Source: Nocardia puris (GTDB lineage: Bacteria; Actinomycetota; Actinomycetes; Mycobacteriales; Mycobacteriaceae). Taken from it: a DNA stretch of 33,877 nt. The translations under genes and the position numbers were made by a program. Location of the stretch: the NCBI RefSeq assembly GCF_003315035.1, contig NZ_QNRE01000028.1:1-33877 (forward strand), read 5' to 3'. Below are positions 33,076 through 33,877 of the stretch, piece after piece; position 1 is the first letter of the stretch, and each line of letters starts with the position of its first letter. Under the pieces are notes generated by a model. It did not search any database. It worked only from the letters and a program-made list of their open reading frames with translations, and was not told where the DNA came from.

Positions 33076-33657
33076 ATGCGCCCCGAGCCCGGCCAGGTCC
33101 TGCACTTCTCGGAAGACCCGCGGATCACCCGTTTCGTGCCCAGAACCACGGGACACGCCCCCGAACCGCTCGTGTGGGCGGTCGACGCGGCCCGCGCGCC
33201 GGACTACTGGTTCCCCCGCGAGTGCCCCCGCGCCATGGCGTGGACGACGCCGGACACCACCGCGCGCGACCGCGACCGCATCCTCGGACCGGGCGGCGGA
33301 GACCGCGTGCACGCCGTCGAGTACCGCTGGTCGGCGACGCTGCGCACGGTGCGCCTGTGGGCCTACCGGCTCCCGGCCGACGGGTTCCGCCCGTTCGGCG
33401 AGCCGGTGCCGCACGCCCACGTCACCACCGAGGAGGTCCGGCCACTGGGCCCGCCCGAGCCGGTCGGCGATCTGTTCGCCCTGCACGAAGAGGCCGGCAT
33501 CCAACTGCGCGTGCTGCCGAACCTCTGGGCATTCTGGGACGCGGTGGTGGACAGTTCGCTCGGCTTCAGCGGCATCCGGCTGCGCAACGCCGAACCGCGA
33601 CCTCCGGTCGTCCGGGACGGTGCCGGGCGGGCACGGTCGACGGACCGCCCGCCGTAG
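33076..33657 (+). CDS. DUF6886-like hypothetical protein
   Basis: The 193-aa protein starts MRPEPGQVLHFSEDP and contains VWAVDAARAPDYWFPR and the conserved C-terminal LFALHEEAGIQLRVLPNLW, features I recall from the uncharacterised family DUF6886 (name from memory). It is soluble and rich in aromatic residues and His. No catalytic motif is recognised. A short Arg/Pro tail after residue ~175 is probably disordered. ATG at 33076. Confidence 0.85.
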   Translation: MRPEPGQVLHFSEDPRITRFVPRTTGHAPEPLVWAVDAARAPDYWFPRECPRAMAWTTPDTTARDRDRILGPGGGDRVHAVEYRWSATLRTVRLWAYRLPADGFRPFGEPVPHAHVTTEEVRPLGPPEPVGDLFALHEEAGIQLRVLPNLWAFWDAVVDSSLGFSGIRLRNAEPRPPVVRDGAGRARSTDRPP

Positions 33658-33678
33658 TCCATATCCCCTGCACGCCGT

Positions 33679-33877
33679 GATCGACCCCGCCTCCGAGACG
33701 TCGCGGCCCGGTGCAGATTCGAACCCACTTCAGGGACACACGCTCGGCGCCGATCGAACCCACTACCGGGACGTCCGTGTCAGGTGCAGATCGAGCCCGG
33801 CTCCGAGATGTCCGCTCTGTGCGGATCGGACCTGCCCCCGGGACGTCCCGCACAGAGCGGATCGAGACCGCCTTCGG
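33679..33877. repeat. Degenerate ~36-bp tandem repeat at right edge
   Basis: The core GATCGA (or GATTCGA, GATCGGA) recurs at 33679, 33716, 33752, 33789, 33824 and 33860, a period of 35-37 bp, each followed by a CC-rich stretch and GGGACGTCC-like sequence. At least six units are present and the array may continue past the window. No open frame with good protein character runs through it. Confidence 0.6.
33812..33860. repeat. 13-bp perfect inverted repeat in tandem array
   Basis: CCGCTCTGTGCGG (33812-33824) and CCGCACAGAGCGG (33848-33860) are exact complements with a 23-nt spacer, inside the tandem array. Units 4 and 5 thus contain a symmetry absent from the other units. No T-tract is present. 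Confidence 0.55.

Noticed and set aside
33700..33725. tRNA-like T-loop (GGTTCGAATC on the minus strand)
   Set aside because: The flanking bases do not form a T-stem or the rest of a cloverleaf; it is one unit of the 36-bp array.

Overview
The window is high-GC DNA with dense, coupled genes, GTG starts and strong GGAGG ribosome sites. The gene content (fatty acyl-AMP ligase, DoxX-type membrane protein, several actinobacterial hypothetical families) suggests a mycolic-acid-group actinomycete, most likely Nocardia or a close relative. The species assignment is inference.

Left edge (1-1730): an inverted repeat, a metallo-beta-lactamase-fold hydrolase on the plus strand, and a small methyltransferase-like protein on the minus strand.

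Main region (1832-20220, minus strand): thirteen genes run in one direction, nearly all overlapping by 4 nt (ATGA or GTGA), so this is almost certainly one translationally coupled operon. Read 5' to 3' it encodes: acyl carrier protein; class-III aminotransferase fused to a long-chain acyl-ACP reductase (AAR); PEP-synthase-like enzyme fused to a thymidylate-kinase-like domain; stand-alone thymidylate-kinase-like enzyme; second acyl carrier protein; fatty acyl-AMP ligase (FAAL); cytochrome P450; second PEP-synthase-like enzyme; serine-palmitoyltransferase-like alpha-oxoamine synthase; NTP_transf_5-type nucleotidyltransferase; HAD phosphatase; diacylglycerol/sphingosine-kinase-like lipid kinase; short-chain dehydrogenase. 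I do not recognise this as a characterised pathway. The family logic points to a long-chain amino-lipid. FAAL would load a fatty acid on an ACP. The AAR-aminotransferase would turn it into an aldehyde and then an amine, and/or the oxoamine synthase plus SDR would make a sphingoid-like amino alcohol. The two PEP-synthase-like enzymes (same architecture as the prodigiosin/tambjamine condensing enzymes PigC/TamQ) would join or phosphorylate it, and kinases, nucleotidyltransferase and phosphatase would handle a phosphate or nucleotide group. No PKS, NRPS, transporter, regulator or phosphopantetheinyl transferase is seen in the cluster. The reductase carries a 2-nt frameshift in a CA/GT tract that separates its catalytic cysteine from the rest of the protein.

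Middle (20221-24081): a 550-nt gene-free stretch upstream of the operon, then a small membrane protein, a sodium:solute symporter and galactokinase (galactose uptake), with a strong inverted repeat in front of the symporter.

Right part (24219-33877): a plus-strand operon of pyruvoyl-dependent arginine decarboxylase, GNAT acetyltransferase and membrane diguanylate cyclase; a convergent Pro/Ala/Lys-rich protein; an acyl-CoA synthetase; an alpha/beta hydrolase with an unusual Cys nucleophile; a DoxX protein with a long 11-residue repeat tail broken by a 1-nt frameshift and followed by a strong hairpin; a largely empty 830-nt stretch; a small hypothetical gene with a DUF6886-like gene; and a degenerate ~36-bp tandem repeat running off the end.
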